A program made the translations under genes and the position numbers. Below the pieces are notes generated by a model that had not been told where the DNA came from, searched no databases, and was given only the letters and a program-made list of their open reading frames with translations. From positions 1 through 24,863 of IMG/VR virus record IMGVR_UViG_3300018090_000057: 24,863 nt of DNA; one strand, 5' to 3'. The DNA is from a virus. Positions within the stretch are counted from its first letter, which is position 1; every line of letters starts with the position of its first letter. Shown one piece after another: positions 21,660 through 24,863 of the stretch.

Positions 21660-24600
21660 CTATTTCTTCGGCGCGACTCCCGTGCAACTCAAGCTCACGG
21701 TCTGCGGCGAGCTAGTTGCGTTGTCGCTAATCGTCAAATTCCCCGAAGGGCCACCCAAACCAGACGGCTCGCAGGTGACCTCGACCTGGCAGCTCTTGCC
21801 CGGAGCGAGCGCGCCGCAGTTGTTGGTTTCCGCAAACGGTGGGTTCGGCCCCGCGGATACCTGCTCGATTATTACCGGCAACCCCTTCTTGGCCGAGCCG
21901 GCATTCTTGACGGTGACCGTCTTGGATTTACTGGTCGTGTTCTCGGTGACCTTGCCGAATTTCACGCTCTTCGGACTGACGGTCACCTTCTCGCTCACCG
22001 CCGTGGGAGTGGCCGTCGGCGTCGGCGTGAGCGTCGGCGTCGCGGTCGTGGTCGCCGTGGCAGTGGATGTCGCCGTAGCCGTTGCGGTCGCAGTCGCCGT
22101 CGCGGTCGCAGTCGCCGTTGCCGTGGCGGTGGCTGACGCAGTCGGAGTTGCAGTGCGAGTTGCCGTGGATGTCGCAGTCGCACTCGCACTCGAGGTCGCC
22201 GTGGCGGTTGCGGTTGCGGTCGGCGTCGCAGTGCGAGTCGGAGTGGCCGTAGGCGTACCCGATGTCGCGGTCGCAGTCGCCGTGGCGGTTGCGCTCGCAG
22301 TGGCTGTCGGACTTGCGGTCGCCGTCGGCGTTGCGGTTCGAGTCGCCGTAGCGGTTGCGGTAGCCGTCGCCGTCGGAGTCGCGCCGCTGCTTGAGGTCGC
22401 CGTCGGAGTCGGCGTCGCAAGCGTCAGGCTGCATCCAGTAGCGCTCGCGCTCGGATCGACTACCGTCAGGAATGCGCTGGTGAGCTGGTTGGGACTCGCG
22501 CTGGCGTTGCTCGCGTTGTTCGTTGTCTGAAAGCCGGTATTCGTAACAGGGAAATCGGTCGAATAGGTCAGGCCCGAAACATAGATGTACCCGCTTGAAT
22601 CCACCGCGATTCCGTCCCCGGCATCAGCCTCTCCGCTGCCGCCGAGAAACCGCGAGAACACGAGCTGATTCGCAGCCGTCGATTGCGTGGGATCCAACTC
22701 GCTCACGAACGCAGTTATCGGCACGTCGAATCCTTTGATGGTGATCCCGGCCGACTTGCTCGACGTCTGACATGCGTTCGCGCTCAGCGGGAATCCGCCG
22801 CTGGTACCCACCACGCCAGTCGTGGATGCCGATATGCCGGTGAAGTAGACCTTTCCATTGTTCAGCACCATGTCGACGATCGCTTCGCCGATGCCAACTG
22901 TGCCAAGCCCTGTGTTAACCTGTGTTCCCAAGCCGCTGAAGTAGGTCGAGTAGCGGAGCTGGTTCGCCGCCACGACCTGGGTCGTGTCCAGCTTGGTGAC
23001 GAAACCGGCGGTAGCAGGCGGTCCAGCGTTACTGGCATTGCCGGCCTGGTTGGTGGCCTGAAATGCCGGTTCGTCGATTCCCGGGACCGGGAAGTCAGTT
23101 GACCCTGTCAGTCCAGCGACCCACACCTTGCCCGCGCTGGGGTCGGCCTGGATCGCCGTGCCAGCATCACCCACCACGAATGTGTTGGCGAATTCTGTAC
23201 CCGCGTTTCCCGAACCTCCAAGATACGACGAATACATCAGCGAGGTCTCGGCTGTGCCACCCGGGTTGATTCCCGCGACAAACGCATTGCTGGTTGAGAG
23301 GGCGGTGCCCTTGTAGCTTGCCTGGTAGGGATTTACGGTGGTTAGATCGCTGGAGTAAGTGGCGCCGGTGATCCAGATATTGAGGCTGCCATCCAGAGCG
23401 ATTCCGATCCCGGCGTCGGCGTTCGTGCCGTTCCCGCTACCGCCATAATAGCTGAGGAAGGAGTAAGCGGGTCCGCCTGGTTCGACCACCATCGCGAACG
23501 CATTGCTCTTGCTGCCGCTTGCCTTTAGGTCAGTCTGAAAGGCATTGGCTGTCACCGGCGGAAACCCGCGAGCCTGAGTGCTCTGCGTGGAGCCGACCAG
23601 ATACGCCGAGCACCCGGTGCTGCACGATGGATCAAGCGCGACGCGGGAGACCGTCGCGTTGTCTTCTCCGTCGATGTAGCACGAGTACACGACACCGGTG
23701 CCGCTCGAATTCAGCTCGCTGACGAAGCCGACGTTAGTCCCGCCGTTCTTCTGATTATTGGTCTTTCCCCAGGTGCCGCACGAACTGGTACCGGGAAAAT
23801 TGATGGTTCCGGGGCATAAGCCATTGACGGGGTTTTCGCCCGAATAGGTCTGGCCTACAACGTAGGCCTCGCCGCTCTGATCGACGGTGACGCCGAAGCC
23901 GATATCTCCGTTGCCGTGTCCCGCGTCGCTCCCGTTAGGGCTATTGCAAACTCCGTCTCGCTTGTCTCCCTGGGCGCCCTCGTAAGTCGCATACACCAGG
24001 GACTGCGCGCCCACCTTGGTGGTATCGAACTTCGCGATAAGGACATTGGGATTCTGATCCGGCGGAGCGAAGTTGCCCTCGAGCGTGCTCTGAAAGAACC
24101 CGCTCACGCCGGGAAGGTCGTTGGATTCTGCGCTGCCGACGATGTACGCCGTGCCATTCGCGCCGAGCGCGACGTCCAGGCCGACATCAGCGACCAGCAG
24201 CGCCGTACCCTGCGTGACGAACGAGAACTGCTCGAGATTGAGTTTGCTGAAACTCGATCCGTGGCCGCCATAGTAGGTTGAGTATCTGATTTGCGGACTA
24301 ACGAGCGGGTCGATCACGATCGCGCGGGAATGATCGTAGGCTGCAAGCTGCAACCCGGCCTCGTAGTGCGCGATACCCCCTGCTACCGTGCCCTTCGCCG
24401 AAAGCGTGAGTGATCCCGCAACCGGCGAGCGCCTGCCGCCTGCGAGCTCCTGGTAAATCTTTGGCTTGCGAATCGCGAGCGAGCCGGAGCCGGTCTCAAC
24501 CAACAGGTTGCCGTCTTTGTCGAGACTGGTGCGATTGCCGCCTTCGATCGCGAACCTGATTTTCGTGGTATCGGCGCCGGGCGCGGCGATGAAATCATAT

Positions 24601-24863
24601 TCGAGCGCGCCGGGATTGCCGTAATAGACGAGATCGATTCCCGGATACGCCTCGCGATAGCGGACCTTGGCAAAGGTCGGGATGTTCGTGTGCCACTTGC
24701 TGCGATCGTCGCCAATCAGATAACTGACATGCCCCTGCAATGCGCCCTCGCCGGCGATCTGCGGATGCGGATTCGCGCCGACCAGCTTGATGCGCACTGC
24801 GGACTCGGTCAGTTGGGTATGATCCTCGAACGGCTCGCCATCCAGCCGGAACGGATATGGGGA
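21660..24863 (-). CDS. SBBP-repeat secreted/surface protein, 5' end outside window
   Basis: At least 1067 aa are visible. The frame stays open to the right edge, so the true start lies beyond 24863, even though an in-frame GTG exists at 24797. The visible N-terminus carries the DUF7948-type domain (HTNIPTFAKVRYREAYPGID, LVYYGNPGALEYDF). A seven- or eight-blade SBBP propeller follows, with repeats of the form D-x-G-I-A-V-D-x-S-G-x-x-Y-V-S-G-L-T. Then comes a Thr/Ala/Pro-rich linker of about 140 residues and a final Ig-like HYDIN-type domain (VSPKSVKFGKV, KTVTVKNAGS). It is probably exported and cell-surface or matrix associated. No anchor or sorting signal is visible at the C-terminus (ends VAPKK). 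Confidence 0.85.
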   Translation of the reverse strand, partial: SPYPFRLDGEPFEDHTQLTESAVRIKLVGANPHPQIAGEGALQGHVSYLIGDDRSKWHTNIPTFAKVRYREAYPGIDLVYYGNPGALEYDFIAAPGADTTKIRFAIEGGNRTSLDKDGNLLVETGSGSLAIRKPKIYQELAGGRRSPVAGSLTLSAKGTVAGGIAHYEAGLQLAAYDHSRAIVIDPLVSPQIRYSTYYGGHGSSFSKLNLEQFSFVTQGTALLVADVGLDVALGANGTAYIVGSAESNDLPGVSGFFQSTLEGNFAPPDQNPNVLIAKFDTTKVGAQSLVYATYEGAQGDKRDGVCNSPNGSDAGHGNGDIGFGVTVDQSGEAYVVGQTYSGENPVNGLCPGTINFPGTSSCGTWGKTNNQKNGGTNVGFVSELNSSGTGVVYSCYIDGEDNATVSRVALDPSCSTGCSAYLVGSTQSTQARGFPPVTANAFQTDLKASGSKSNAFAMVVEPGGPAYSFLSYYGGSGNGTNADAGIGIALDGSLNIWITGATYSSDLTTVNPYQASYKGTALSTSNAFVAGINPGGTAETSLMYSSYLGGSGNAGTEFANTFVVGDAGTAIQADPSAGKVWVAGLTGSTDFPVPGIDEPAFQATNQAGNASNAGPPATAGFVTKLDTTQVVAANQLRYSTYFSGLGTQVNTGLGTVGIGEAIVDMVLNNGKVYFTGISASTTGVVGTSGGFPLSANACQTSSKSAGITIKGFDVPITAFVSELDPTQSTAANQLVFSRFLGGSGEADAGDGIAVDSSGYIYVSGLTYSTDFPVTNTGFQTTNNASNASASPNQLTSAFLTVVDPSASATGCSLTLATPTPTATSSSGATPTATATATATATRTATPTATASPTATASATATATATATSGTPTATPTRTATPTATATATATSSASATATSTATRTATPTASATATATATATATATATATATATSTATATTTATPTLTPTPTATPTAVSEKVTVSPKSVKFGKVTENTTSKSKTVTVKNAGSAKKGLPVIIEQVSAGPNPPFAETNNCGALAPGKSCQVEVTCEPSGLGGPSGNLTISDNATSSPQTVSLSCTGVAPKK
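22003..22425. repeat. Low-complexity Thr/Ala/Pro linker repeat
   Basis: About 420 bases are made of short GTNGC-type units (on the plus strand), coding for TATATA- and TPTAT-like dipeptide repeats in the SBBP protein. The same composition leaves an antisense frame open that would code for a Val/Ala repeat; that frame is not a gene. Unit length (6 bases) keeps the frame when copies are gained or lost. Confidence 0.9.

Noticed and set aside
21682-22530. Plus-strand frame coding a long Val/Ala repeat
   Set aside because: Antisense shadow of the Thr/Ala/Pro linker of the SBBP gene; the minus-strand protein has recognisable domains on both sides of it.
21660-24863. CRISPR array in the repetitive region
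   Set aside because: Units are short, contiguous and in frame, without spacers; it is a coding low-complexity linker.

Overview
The window is a high-GC bacterial chromosome segment. About 20.4 kb on the minus strand is the structural gene block of a contractile-tailed (myovirus-type) prophage or prophage-derived element. It abuts two host-type genes at the right end: a plus-strand ABC transporter ATPase and the 3' part of a large SBBP-repeat secreted protein on the minus strand. The host is probably an uncultured soil or sediment bacterium. The surface protein (SBBP propeller, long Thr/Ala/Pro linker, HYDIN-like C-terminal domain) resembles proteins I associate with deltaproteobacteria-like lineages such as Binatia, but that placement is inference only.

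Reading the phage operon in the direction of transcription (right to left): Mu-type head genes come first (protease/scaffold I, a decoration-like protein, major head protein T, gp36, and gp37 with an extra C-terminal domain). Next are the tail sheath, tail tube, and a tail assembly chaperone with a canonical -1 slippery heptamer that yields a second, longer product. The next gene encodes a single-RRM RNA-binding protein, at the place where a tape measure gene normally sits. P2-type U, X and D follow, then a cassette of accessory genes (a fibre-like beta protein, a 60-aa membrane peptide, a four-cysteine zinc-ribbon protein, two beta-rich proteins, a 672-aa protein with a 21-residue repeat, and a small protein). 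The block ends with spike V, baseplate W, J and I, two fibre-type proteins and a large beta-helical tailspike with a signal peptide.

Most adjacent genes overlap by a few bases or are separated by short gaps, and nearly all reading frames look intact, so the cluster looks maintained rather than decaying. It nevertheless lacks, inside this window, a recognisable tape measure protein, portal, terminase, integrase/transposase, repressor and classical lysis genes. On the upstream side the block stops directly at host sequence.

The most notable points are: the RRM gene whose ATG overlaps the stop codon of the frameshifted chaperone (ATGA); the A AAT TTT frameshift site; the missing tape measure, portal and terminase; a small domain shared by the sheath and the gp37-like protein; the 85-residue higher-order repeat in the 672-aa protein; and strong hairpins after the major head gene.
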